36,244 bases of DNA from Candidatus Woesearchaeota archaeon. GTDB taxonomy: Archaea; Nanobdellota; Nanobdellia; Woesearchaeales; WJKV01. The position numbers and the translations under genes were made by a program. The stretch lies in NCBI GenBank assembly GCA_019323355.1, contig JAHWHI010000091.1, positions 1-36,244 on the forward strand, read 5' to 3'. Positions 16,226 through 23,925 of the stretch are shown one piece after another (the first letter of the stretch is position 1; every line of letters begins with the position of its first letter). The notes below the pieces were generated by a model, which saw nothing but the letters and a program-made list of their open reading frames with translations, had not been told where the DNA came from and did no database searches.

Positions 16226-16270
16226 ATGAGAATGGCTAGAATAATCCAAATCACCGGGATTATTATATAG
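16226..16270 (+). CDS. Putative isoleucine-rich leader peptide upstream of ileS
   Basis: A 14-codon ORF, MRMARIIQITGIII then TAG. Six of 14 codons are Ile (ATA, ATC, ATC, ATT, ATT, ATA), the last three consecutive just before the stop. It starts exactly 26 nt after the centre of a TATA-like box, the same geometry as leaderless genes in this window, and lies 98 nt upstream of ileS on the same strand. Its coding sequence forms one arm of an RNA hairpin. In bacteria this pattern marks attenuation by ribosome stalling when the amino acid is scarce. No such system is established for archaeal ileS as far as I know. The Ile run could instead be a by-product of an AT-rich RNA stem. Confidence 0.45.
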   Translation: MRMARIIQITGIII

Positions 16271-16332
16271 TGCGAGCCATTTTCGTGCGTTCTCTTTGCT
16301 TGGAAATGGTGTATGAACCTTAGAGAGAGCGC
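16228..16332 (+). ncRNA. Structured RNA / candidate attenuator upstream of ileS
   Basis: Segment 1 (16228-16237) pairs with segment 2 (16275-16284) over 10 bp with one G-U. Enclosed is an 8-bp perfect stem (16240-16247 with 16257-16264, 9-nt loop). A second hairpin pairs 16287-16297 with 16322-16332 over 11 contiguous bp (two G-U). Segment 2 can instead pair with 16301-16310 (about 10 bp, with G-U pairs), which excludes hairpin 1 and traps the 5' arm of hairpin 2 in a loop. Such alternative pairings are the hallmark of attenuators. A strong U-tract is missing after 16332, so a terminator is not obvious; it could instead be an independent small RNA. Confidence 0.5.
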
Positions 16333-16368
16333 TAAATTTAAAAACAAAAGCGGGTTTTAAAAGAAAAA
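16333..16368 (+). promoter_or_regulatory. Possible ileS-proximal promoter
   Basis: AATTTAAAAA (about 16335-16344) is centred roughly 29 nt before the ileS ATG and could give a leaderless ileS mRNA. It is a weaker match than the boxes of valS or polB. No Shine-Dalgarno is placed for ATG 16369, which favours either a leaderless start here or inefficient initiation from the longer upstream transcript. Confidence 0.4.
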
Positions 16369-19300
16369 ATGGCACGGGAAAAGTATGATTTCAACAAGGT
16401 CGAGAAGACTATACTTAGTTTTTGGAAGAACAATAAGATTTATGATAAACTTAAGGCTCAGAACGCAGAAGGAAAGAATTTTTACTTTCTTCAGGGGCCG
16501 CCTTATACTTCAAATTATCTTCACTGCGGACAGGCCTGGAATCATGCACTGAAAGATATGGTGCTAAGGTACCACCGTATGCTTGGAAAAAACATATGGG
16601 CCCGGAACGGTTATGATATGCACGGTCTTCCTACAGAACGTGCTGTCTTGAAAAAACTTAACCTTTCTACAAAAGAAGATATTGAGAAGTTCGGTGTTAT
16701 GAAATTTGTACAGGCGTGCAGAGAGCATTCGACAGAACTGTCTAAATCTTTCACTAATGACCTGATACGGTTCGGGACCTGGCTTGATTATGAGGATCCA
16801 TACCTTCCGGTCACAAATGAATATATGGAAGGGGTATGGTGGCTTGTAAAGAAGGCAGAAGAAAAAGGAAGACTGTATCTTGGAAAGAAGGTCATGACAT
16901 GGTGCTATGAATGCGAGACTGCGTGCGCCAAACACGAACTCGAGTACAAAGAGGTCAAAGAGGAATCAGTTTTCCTTAAATTCAAAGTGAAAGGAAAAGA
17001 GAAAGAGTTCCTGATAGTCTGGACAACAACTCCGTGGACAATACCTTTCAACCTTGCTGTTATGGTGAATCCTGGCCTGGAATATGTACGGGCAAAAGTT
17101 GATGATGAAGTGTGGATACTTGCAAAAGGACTGGCAGGCGCTGTTGTGCAGGGTGTTGCTGGAAAGTCAATTACAATAATCGAGGAATTCATGGGAGATC
17201 AATTAGAGGGTGTTGAGTATGTGCATCCGTTACACGCTGATCTTGGAGAAGTCTATGACAAGATGAAAAAGGATCATCCTAATGTCTGCACTGTCATACT
17301 TACAGAGGACTACTGTGATCTTTCAGCTGGAAGCGGCCTTGTACATACTGCTCCTGGATGCGGACCAGAAGATTTTGATGCATGCCAGCCTTATGATGTT
17401 CCTCCTTTCAATAATCTCACAGAAGGAGGTTATTTCCCGCCAGGAATGGGAAAATTTTCAGGATGGCACGCGAAAAAAGATACTGAGAAGTTTGTGAAGG
17501 CACTGAAAGATGCTGACTGCTTGATAGAGATGACTCCTGTGGAGCACGATTACGCGCACTGCCAGAGATGCCACATGCCTGTTGTCTTCAAACTGACAGA
17601 CCAGTGGTTCTTCAAGATGGAGGATCTTAAGCCTTCGCTTGTCGCTGCTAACAAAAAAATAAGCTGGCATCCACAGTCAGCTGACAATGCATACGATTCA
17701 TGGCTGCGTAACTTAAAGGATAATTCAATCTCAAAACAGCGTTACTGGGGAACACCGCTTCCGATATGGGTATGCGACAAATGCAAGAATTATACTGTTG
17801 TTGAGAACCGGGATGAGCTAATGGATCTTGCTGGAAAAGTTCCAGAAGACCTGCACAAGCCGTTCATTGATGAAGTTACTTTTGCATGCGATTGCGGCGG
17901 TGTAAAGAAAAGAATCCCTGATATCATAGATGTATGGGTGGATGCTGGAACAGCCTGCTGGAGCTCTCTTTATTTTCCAATGCGGGATGATTTGCTTAAA
18001 CAGTTCTGGCCTGCTGACGTGATCATAGAAGGAAAGGACCAGATACGAGGATGGTTCAATATTTTACTAGTATGTTCGTTCATAGGGTTTGATGAACCTA
18101 GTTTCAAGAAAGTCTATATGCATGGATTCATCACAGATGTCGAGGGAGAAAAAATGTCAAAGTCTCTGGGAAATGTAATATCTCCCTATGAGATTGTTGA
18201 TAAGTATGGAGCAGACACACTGCGTTATTATTTCCTTCCGACAACTGCAGGTGTTGACATAAATTTCACCTGGGAAGGTTTGAAACTGAAGCACCGGAAT
18301 TTAATAGTGCTATGGAACCTGCACAATTATCTGCTGGATCTTGCTGATCAATACACATTGAATCCACGTACACTTGGAACACTGGAGGAGGAGAGATTCA
18401 GTGACGAGGAGAAATATATAATCTCAAAACTTCACTCCACAATAAAGACTGTGACAGAGTACATGGAAGATCTTCGCTATGATGAAGTTCCTGGTCTTGT
18501 CGAGGAATTATTCCTAGAGATAAGCAGGACTTATGTCCAGTTGGTCCGTGACAAGGTAACTCTTGGAAGCGAGGAGGACCGTGCAGTTGTTGTTTATTGC
18601 TTGTATAAAGTCTTGTTGGAGACAATGAAGCTGTTTGCAATAGTTGCACCTTTTGTGACTGAAATGATGTACCAGGATTTCAGAGAGGCTTTTGATACCA
18701 AGAAAGAGAGCATCCATATGTATCCGTGGCCAAAGCATGATGAGAAACTAATAAACAAAGAACTGGAGGATCAGTTCGAGGTCGGACAGGCTGTGATAAA
18801 GACCGCTCTGAACCTTCGTGAGAAAGCAAAGATAGGAAGGAGATGGCCTGTTAAAGAGATCATCGTAGTTGCAAAGAATGCTGATATCCGCAAAGCTGCA
18901 GAAGCTGCTGCAGAGATAGTGAAGAACCAGGCCAATCTCAAGAATGTTGAGGTGACAGCAAGTTTCGCGAAAGTCAAAGAGACTGTCAGAGCAGATTATG
19001 CAAAACTTGCTCCAGATTTCAAGGAGAAGACTGCATTGATCATTGCTAGGCTTGCGAGTGCGAGCATGCCAGCTGTCCTTGACCACATACGGATAGGCGG
19101 AACCTTCAAGCTGAAACTGGATGACGGAGAAGTTGATATCAAAGAGAAACATCTTCTGATTGAGAGAGAAGTTCCTTCAAATTATGTCTGCGCTGATTTC
19201 AAGGGTATGACAATATACATGGATACTGAACGAACCCCTGAGCTTGATGCAGAAGGCTATGCGCGAGAGATAATGAGGAATGTGCAGTCTGAAAGGAAGA

Positions 19301-19509
19301 ATGCCGGTCTTGCGAAAAGCGATGAGATAGAGCTTTTTGTCCAGACAGAACTAGAGCCGATGCTGCTTAATTATGTTAATGATATGGCCTTGAAGTGCGG
19401 TGCAAAGGATATCAAGGTAGAGACAAAAGGACCTTCAAAGCAATATGAGCATAAATCCGAGTTCAAGATCAAGGATAAGGCAGTCACAGTCATGTTCAAC
19501 AAAGTATAA
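16369..19509 (+). CDS. ileS: Isoleucyl-tRNA synthetase
   Basis: Class I synthetase that charges tRNA-Ile and edits mischarged Val, 1046 residues. The catalytic core begins GPPYTSNYLHCGQAWNHALKD; the HIGH element is HCGQ (52-55), and archaeal-type IleRS often deviates at the last His here. ARNGYDMHGLPTE and the editing-domain motif WTTTPWTIPFNLAV (CP1) are typical of IleRS. KMSKS is intact at 595-599 (EKMSKSLGN). Cys clusters around CYECETACAKHE and CDKCK/CDCGG suggest zinc sites. The long C-terminal domain ends in a beta-rich tRNA-binding part. It is preceded by the Ile-rich leader and RNA structure and followed by a T-rich stretch that may terminate transcription. Confidence 0.96.
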   Translation: MAREKYDFNKVEKTILSFWKNNKIYDKLKAQNAEGKNFYFLQGPPYTSNYLHCGQAWNHALKDMVLRYHRMLGKNIWARNGYDMHGLPTERAVLKKLNLSTKEDIEKFGVMKFVQACREHSTELSKSFTNDLIRFGTWLDYEDPYLPVTNEYMEGVWWLVKKAEEKGRLYLGKKVMTWCYECETACAKHELEYKEVKEESVFLKFKVKGKEKEFLIVWTTTPWTIPFNLAVMVNPGLEYVRAKVDDEVWILAKGLAGAVVQGVAGKSITIIEEFMGDQLEGVEYVHPLHADLGEVYDKMKKDHPNVCTVILTEDYCDLSAGSGLVHTAPGCGPEDFDACQPYDVPPFNNLTEGGYFPPGMGKFSGWHAKKDTEKFVKALKDADCLIEMTPVEHDYAHCQRCHMPVVFKLTDQWFFKMEDLKPSLVAANKKISWHPQSADNAYDSWLRNLKDNSISKQRYWGTPLPIWVCDKCKNYTVVENRDELMDLAGKVPEDLHKPFIDEVTFACDCGGVKKRIPDIIDVWVDAGTACWSSLYFPMRDDLLKQFWPADVIIEGKDQIRGWFNILLVCSFIGFDEPSFKKVYMHGFITDVEGEKMSKSLGNVISPYEIVDKYGADTLRYYFLPTTAGVDINFTWEGLKLKHRNLIVLWNLHNYLLDLADQYTLNPRTLGTLEEERFSDEEKYIISKLHSTIKTVTEYMEDLRYDEVPGLVEELFLEISRTYVQLVRDKVTLGSEEDRAVVVYCLYKVLLETMKLFAIVAPFVTEMMYQDFREAFDTKKESIHMYPWPKHDEKLINKELEDQFEVGQAVIKTALNLREKAKIGRRWPVKEIIVVAKNADIRKAAEAAAEIVKNQANLKNVEVTASFAKVKETVRADYAKLAPDFKEKTALIIARLASASMPAVLDHIRIGGTFKLKLDDGEVDIKEKHLLIEREVPSNYVCADFKGMTIYMDTERTPELDAEGYAREIMRNVQSERKNAGLAKSDEIELFVQTELEPMLLNYVNDMALKCGAKDIKVETKGPSKQYEHKSEFKIKDKAVTVMFNKV

Positions 19510-19574
19510 TCTTTAATCTTTTCTTATCATTTTTAAAAAGATTTAAATATCTGTAATCATTTTTTGTCTTTGGG
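19510..19574 (+). promoter_or_regulatory. ileS downstream T-rich stretch and promoter of the next gene
   Basis: T-rich runs just after the ileS stop (19511-19534) are a plausible archaeal terminator. TTTAAATAT (19542-19550) is centred 29 nt before ATG 19575 and would drive the small DNA-binding candidate leaderlessly. A second run of six T lies between box and start. Confidence 0.45.
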
Positions 19575-20033
19575 ATGAAGAGTAAAGATACTGCGCTCGC
19601 GGAGATCACTCTGCGAAAGTATGAGAGGCCTTATAGGATCAAAAGCCGGGACCTAGTTGCAAAACTATGCCTTTCCATTGGTTTATTGCAGCCAGGCGAT
19701 TCTAGAGATGTAATTGTTGATGTATTCTATTCCTTGTTGAAGCATAAAGAGCTCAGCCCAAAAGACATTGAGAATAAAGTGATTTCCTTGCGTAAAAAAC
19801 ATAAACTGCCAATGGCTGGGATCGCACCCTCAAATCTGCGGAGGCAGGTGCGAAGGTTGAAAGAAATGTTCCTAATCGAGAAGATAAATAATAATTACCG
19901 TATTGCAGAGAATGACAAGCTGCATAATATATTTCGCGAGAAGATCGAAGAGTTCTATCTGAAATCTATCCGGGACAGGGTCGGAGAATATTTCCAGGCT
20001 GTTGACAAGGAATTCTTAGAGAAAAAGAAATAA
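19575..20033 (+). CDS. Small basic protein, possible helix-turn-helix regulator
   Basis: A 152-residue, strongly basic, all-helical-looking protein. The middle part (IAPSNLRRQVRRLKEMFLIEKINNNYRIAE) resembles the recognition helix and wing of a winged-helix domain. The N-terminal portion (about 20-75) looks like a second helical unit. No enzymatic motif or membrane segment is seen. Similar proteins, if they exist, would be lineage-specific; I do not recognise the family. It stands alone between ileS and the convergent ureohydrolase gene, with the stop codons directly abutting. Confidence 0.65.
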   Translation: MKSKDTALAEITLRKYERPYRIKSRDLVAKLCLSIGLLQPGDSRDVIVDVFYSLLKHKELSPKDIENKVISLRKKHKLPMAGIAPSNLRRQVRRLKEMFLIEKINNNYRIAENDKLHNIFREKIEEFYLKSIRDRVGEYFQAVDKEFLEKKK

Positions 20034-20810
20034 TTATACTATTAATTCTGAAATAATCTTAGCACCTAGTTTTACTGTTGCGTTATCTCTGTCTTTTTCA
20101 GGATTGATCTCTACCAGATCAACTGCTCTCAGATTTTTCAGGAGCTTAATTCTTCTAAGGAAATATAATAGTTCTCTTGTTGACAATCCTCCTGGTTCTG
20201 GACATCCTGTTCCTGGTGCGAATGCTGGGTCTAGGATGTCGATATCCAAAGATAAGTATACTGCATCGAATTCACGAAGCGTTTGCATTATGCCGTCGCA
20301 GACATCCTCTGCATCTTCCAGCTGTTTCATTGTGAAGAACCTTATGTTTTTCTGCTTTAACCAATCGAGTTCTATCCTGTCAATGTTCCTGACTCCTACT
20401 AGAATAATGTTTTCTGGCTTTAAGATTTTTTCTTCGACCAAAACACGCAGGTAATCTTCGTGTGTGGGCGGGCTGAAGTTGCTGACAGCATCCACGTGCG
20501 CGTCAAAAACTATCAGTGCAGGATTCTTGTGTTTTTTGCTGAACGCTTTGAAACAGCTGTATGTTATGCTATGATCTCCGCCTAGTATGATGCAGTCGCC
20601 TGCATCTGTGATTGTGTTTACAATATTCTCGTTTGTCTTTGATATGTTTGACTGGTCAACTGGAACATTCAATATTTCAAATTTTGTCTCTTTCAGATTT
20701 TCATTTAAGGTGAAATTTTTCAGTGCTTCACAGACTAATGCAGGAGCTTTTTCACATCCATTGTTCCTTCCAAGGTTTCCTGCGCTGAATGGTATGTTTA
20801 TTAGTTTCAT
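20034..20810 (-). CDS. Ureohydrolase (arginase/agmatinase family)
   Basis: A binuclear manganese hydrolase of 258 residues. All six expected metal ligands are present: His80 in LGGDHS, Asp103, His105 and Asp107 in DAHVD, and Asp189 and Asp191 in SLDIDILDP. The family cleaves guanidino groups from arginine, agmatine, formiminoglutamate or related compounds. The substrate loop here reads PPTHEDYLR, not the SHGT-type loop of classic agmatinase and arginase, so the substrate is open. The protein is shorter than most agmatinases (about 300). A TATA box is centred 26 nt before ATG 20810. No polyamine or arginine genes are nearby. Confidence 0.9.
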   Translation of the reverse strand: MKLINIPFSAGNLGRNNGCEKAPALVCEALKNFTLNENLKETKFEILNVPVDQSNISKTNENIVNTITDAGDCIILGGDHSITYSCFKAFSKKHKNPALIVFDAHVDAVSNFSPPTHEDYLRVLVEEKILKPENIILVGVRNIDRIELDWLKQKNIRFFTMKQLEDAEDVCDGIMQTLREFDAVYLSLDIDILDPAFAPGTGCPEPGGLSTRELLYFLRRIKLLKNLRAVDLVEINPEKDRDNATVKLGAKIISELIV

Positions 20811-20901
20811 ATATTGCCTGAGTATAGAGCCCTTTATAAAAATTATCTCTGCAATACATTTATAAAGGAGAATATCTGCCTATTACTATAGAGGCATATA
20901 G
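20811..20901. promoter_or_regulatory. Divergent promoter region, ureohydrolase / membrane protein pair
   Basis: Minus strand: CCTTTATAAA (20831-20840) is centred 26 nt before the ureohydrolase ATG (leaderless type). Plus strand: CATTTATAAAGG (about 20856-20868) is centred about 40 nt before ATG 20902, leaving a leader of about 15 nt with GAGGC (20891-20895) as Shine-Dalgarno. Confidence 0.55.
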
Positions 20902-21486
20902 ATGGGATTTATTGCAAAACAATTGAAATTCATCCTTGTGATCATAATTGTGATATTCTTATTTGGCATTGCGTATCGAATGGAGCCAAGGCTAGGGCTT
21001 GTGAATATAGAGCATGAGATTGTTGTCTCTGGAGATTATACATATGCTGGCAAGACAACCCCTTTTGAGATAAAAAGCGAGTGGGATTTTAAACCAGCGC
21101 TTGCTGAAGATGGAAAGACAACCATCATAAAAGTCACTGATGAAAAACAAATCTCAAAAAACCAATTCAAGAAAGTTGAACTTACATTATATATCAAAGA
21201 TACAAAGTCCATTGTCGAAGGAACAAAGATTGATGTAAACAATCTTGTTTGCGATATCAGCAGGGCAGCTGCAAATTACAGGGAAGTTCTTACAACATAT
21301 GAAGGCGATGATAAAACCGAGAAGGTTTTCCAGGCGAGTGAATCTACTGGATGGATAATCATCGATAATGTTGAGAAAATGGAGGGGACATTCGACCTTT
21401 TCCTGACAGATACCAGTGAAGATAATGTCTCAAGAACTATCGAGCTTGATGGAGAATTAAAAATTAATTCAAGGAGGACAAAATAA
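20902..21486 (+). CDS. Membrane-anchored extracytoplasmic protein, unknown function
   Basis: A 194-residue protein with an uncleaved-looking N-terminal membrane helix (about residues 8-25, FILVIIIVIFLFGIAY) and a beta-strand-rich domain of about 165 residues predicted outside the membrane. No Cys-based lipobox, catalytic motif or repeat is seen. GAGGC 7 nt before the ATG is a good ribosome-binding site. The stop is separated by no bases from the next gene's ATG, and its last codons carry that gene's Shine-Dalgarno, so the two are co-translated and probably function together. Confidence 0.75.
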   Translation: MGFIAKQLKFILVIIIVIFLFGIAYRMEPRLGLVNIEHEIVVSGDYTYAGKTTPFEIKSEWDFKPALAEDGKTTIIKVTDEKQISKNQFKKVELTLYIKDTKSIVEGTKIDVNNLVCDISRAAANYREVLTTYEGDDKTEKVFQASESTGWIIIDNVEKMEGTFDLFLTDTSEDNVSRTIELDGELKINSRRTK

Positions 21487-21753
21487 ATGGGATTTTTTGA
21501 TTATCTCTGGGCTGTTGTCCTTGGAGTAGTGTTCGGTGCAGTCGGAGGCTTGTATCTTGGCAGTGCCGCGCTTTCGCATAATTATGTACTTCTGATGTAC
21601 AGGTTCCTGGTAGGGTTGATCATTGTAGTAATCGGAGGAGCATTGTGCTTCAGGCAGATAAGAATAACAGGGACTATCATTGTTTTGGGTTTATGCCTGG
21701 CTGTACAGATCGTGTTCACAATATTATTTCTGCTCATGTCCTTGGCTGTGTAA
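21487..21753 (+). CDS. Small three-helix membrane protein, unknown function
   Basis: An 88-residue, very hydrophobic protein with about three membrane segments (roughly 6-27, 34-53, 60-84) separated by short loops. AAGGAGGAC in the end of the preceding gene places GGAGG (21473-21477) 9 nt before ATG 21487. It is co-transcribed with the membrane-anchored protein. No family recognised; small membrane proteins of this kind often act as partners or stabilisers, which is inference only. Confidence 0.75.
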   Translation: MGFFDYLWAVVLGVVFGAVGGLYLGSAALSHNYVLLMYRFLVGLIIVVIGGALCFRQIRITGTIIVLGLCLAVQIVFTILFLLMSLAV

Positions 21754-21813
21754 ACGAAAGGTATATAAATGTTCTAAATACAGACCTATATAACATATAT
21801 GGGGGTAATATAT
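21754..21813 (+). promoter_or_regulatory. livK promoter and leader
   Basis: GGTATATAAATG (about 21761-21773) is the likely TATA box, centred about 47 nt before ATG 21814. GGGGG (21801-21805) lies 8 nt before that ATG and serves as Shine-Dalgarno. The leader is about 20 nt. An in-frame ATG at 21799 would overlap the ribosome-binding site and is not used. Confidence 0.55.
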
Positions 21814-22938
21814 ATGAAAAAATATTTGTTATTGATGTCAATTTTTTTGATAGCGATTCTTATTGTTGGTTGTGCCCCTACTGAACTAGGAGAAGAACCA
21901 GCAGAAACAAAAGAACCTATCAAGATAGGATTCATCGGTCCGCTGACTGGTGATGCAGCGAATGTAGGATTAAATGCACTTGTTGGTGCAGAGCTTGCAG
22001 CTGAAGAGATAAATGCTGCTGGCGGGATAAATGGACGGATGATAAAGATTATTGCAGAAGATGGGGAGTGCAATGCAAAGCAAACTACTAAAGTAACCAA
22101 CAAATTGATTGATATTGACAAAGTTCCGGTTATTGTCGGAGGGCAATGTTCAGCTGAGACACTAGGAGCTGCACCTCTAGTTGATGGAAAAGTAGTCTTG
22201 TTCTCTTCATGCAGTTCAAGCCCAGATATAACAACTGCTGGAGATTACGTCTTCAGAGATTATCCCTCAGACTTATTCCAAGGAAAGCATGCTGCAGAGC
22301 TTGTAAAAAACAAATTTGGAATCAGCAAAGTTGCTGCATTATATTGTCTTACAGATTATTGCTTTGGAATAAAAGAAGTCTTCAAGCAAAGATTCGAAGA
22401 ACTTGGCGGAGAGGTTGTCGCAGAAGAAGGTTATGAACAGACAACAAAAGATATGAGGACAGAGCTGACAAAGATAAAAAATGTAGAGCCTGAACTTATT
22501 TACTTCACAGGATACACTGAAGGAATAATCGTTGGTTTACTGCAGATGGAAGAGCTAGGTATAGACCTTCCAGTCCTTGGTGCTGATGCATGGGATGATC
22601 CAAAGATTCCGATGGAAACAGGCGAAGCTGGAGAAGGTGCGATGTACATAGTTCCATTTGCTCCATTGACAGAAGAATTTAAAGCAAATATCTTGAAGAA
22701 GACTGGCAAACCAGATGTTCTTGCCTGTACACCGGGTGCGTATGATGCAGTTTACATTATCGCAGATATCATGGAACGAGTCGGAACAGATCCTACTGCG
22801 ATAAAAGATGAACTCTACAAAGTCGAAGGTTATGAAGGAGTTTCAGGAACAGTGACAATCGATGAGAACGGAGATTTGGCATCTGCGAACTACCAGATAA
22901 AGATCTTCAAAGACGGCAAGGCTGTGAATTACGAATAA
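21814..22938 (+). CDS. livK: Branched-chain amino acid ABC transporter, substrate-binding lipoprotein
   Basis: Periplasmic-binding-protein type I (Leu/Ile/Val-binding, Peripla_BP_6-like) of 374 residues, anchored outside the cell. A lipoprotein signal ends in IVGC (Cys20), followed by an acidic linker and the binding domain starting IKIGFIGPLTGDAANVG. AELAAEEINAAGGINGR and the later VLGADAWDDP and GAYDAVYIIADIM segments are characteristic of LivK-type proteins. It captures substrate for LivHMGF encoded 99 nt downstream. A T-rich stretch and a new promoter separate it from livH, so the binding protein can be expressed independently. Exact ligand is inferred from family, not shown. Confidence 0.9.
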   Translation: MKKYLLLMSIFLIAILIVGCAPTELGEEPAETKEPIKIGFIGPLTGDAANVGLNALVGAELAAEEINAAGGINGRMIKIIAEDGECNAKQTTKVTNKLIDIDKVPVIVGGQCSAETLGAAPLVDGKVVLFSSCSSSPDITTAGDYVFRDYPSDLFQGKHAAELVKNKFGISKVAALYCLTDYCFGIKEVFKQRFEELGGEVVAEEGYEQTTKDMRTELTKIKNVEPELIYFTGYTEGIIVGLLQMEELGIDLPVLGADAWDDPKIPMETGEAGEGAMYIVPFAPLTEEFKANILKKTGKPDVLACTPGAYDAVYIIADIMERVGTDPTAIKDELYKVEGYEGVSGTVTIDENGDLASANYQIKIFKDGKAVNYE

Positions 22939-22950
22939 GACATGAAATAA

Positions 22951-22983
22951 ATCCTTTCTTTTTTCTTCTTATTTTTCTTTTTG
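22951..22983 (+). terminator. T-rich terminator after livK
   Basis: A pyrimidine tract with several runs of four to six T (for example in CTTTCTTTTTTCTTC) follows the livK stop by about a dozen bases. No stem-loop is needed for archaeal intrinsic termination at T-runs, so this is a credible partial terminator between livK and livH. Confidence 0.5.
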
Positions 22984-23037
22984 TATACAACAATATTTAT
23001 ATACCATGTTCTATTTTGTATATGAAAGAGGCTTTAG
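22984..23037 (+). promoter_or_regulatory. livHMGF promoter and ribosome-binding site
   Basis: CAATATTTATATACC (about 22990-23004) is the TATA-like box, centred about 41 nt before ATG 23038. GAGGC (23028-23032) lies 6 nt before the ATG. The leader is about 15 nt and closely resembles those at 20902 and 27248. Confidence 0.55.
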
Positions 23038-23925
23038 ATGGGAATAGCAGCACAGTTGATCATCAACGGCATCATAGCTGGCGGAATCTATGCGTTAGTT
23101 GCACTGGGCTATACAATGGTTTATGGAATTCTCAGGTTCATTAATTTCGCACATGGAGAAGTGTTCATGCTTGGAGCATATCTTGGATGGATCTTTAACA
23201 TTGTCCTTGGCGTGAATGTGATTGTTGCTTTTGTTCTTGCGATGCTGGGTTGTGCAGTTGCAGGATATATTATTGAAAAAATCGCGTACAAACCCTTGAG
23301 AGGAAGAGGGATGCTGCCTCCGTTGATAACTGCGATCGCAATATCATTGTTTTTGCAGGCAATGGCAATTTTGGTTTTTGGCGCGCAAATAAGAACTTTC
23401 AGGACAGGAGAGGTTGTGCGAGGAATAACAATACCTTTTATCGATGCTGTTATCACTAAAATACAGATTGTGATTATTGTTGTGTCAGTCGCTTTGATGG
23501 TGGCATTGCATTTCTATATCAAATATACAAAGACAGGAAAGGCGATGCGTGCTGTTGCTGATGATTATGAGACAGCTTCTATAGTTGGAATAAACCCAAA
23601 CAAAGTAATATCGTATGTCTTCATAATCGGCTCTGCTTTGGCAGCTGCAGGAGGAGTTTTGGTTGGTATGGAACAGAACCTGACACCGACAATGGGTGTT
23701 TCAATTGGAATAAAAAGTTTCACAGCAGCTGTTGTCGGAGGTATTGGCAATATCTATGGCGCATTGTTGGGCGGTTTCATGATAGGCTTGATAGAAAATA
23801 TAGGGATCTGGTTTATTCCCTCTGGCTACAAAGATGCGATTGCATTCGCTGTCTTGCTATTGTTTTTGCTGTTTAAGCCAACTGGAATTTTCGGCGCGAA
23901 AAAAGAAGAAGGGGTACGGATATAA
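23038..23925 (+). CDS. livH: Branched-chain amino acid ABC transporter permease
   Basis: Integral membrane permease of 295 residues with about eight hydrophobic helices. Family signatures are the N-terminal IINGIIAGGIYALVALGYTMVYGILRFINFAHGE and the cytoplasmic loop YTKTGKAMRAVADDYETASIVGIN, which contacts the ATPases. The C-terminal half has the conserved KSFTAAVVGGIGNIYGALLGG. It pairs with LivM to form the pore. Its last base overlaps livM (TAATG), indicating coupled translation. Confidence 0.95.
   Translation: MGIAAQLIINGIIAGGIYALVALGYTMVYGILRFINFAHGEVFMLGAYLGWIFNIVLGVNVIVAFVLAMLGCAVAGYIIEKIAYKPLRGRGMLPPLITAIAISLFLQAMAILVFGAQIRTFRTGEVVRGITIPFIDAVITKIQIVIIVVSVALMVALHFYIKYTKTGKAMRAVADDYETASIVGINPNKVISYVFIIGSALAAAGGVLVGMEQNLTPTMGVSIGIKSFTAAVVGGIGNIYGALLGGFMIGLIENIGIWFIPSGYKDAIAFAVLLLFLLFKPTGIFGAKKEEGVRI

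Noticed and set aside
16501..16545. IleRS HIGH motif reading HCGQ, thought at first to be a broken active site
   Set aside because: Archaeal-type IleRS commonly deviates from HIGH at the last position; the rest of the catalytic core and KMSKS are intact.
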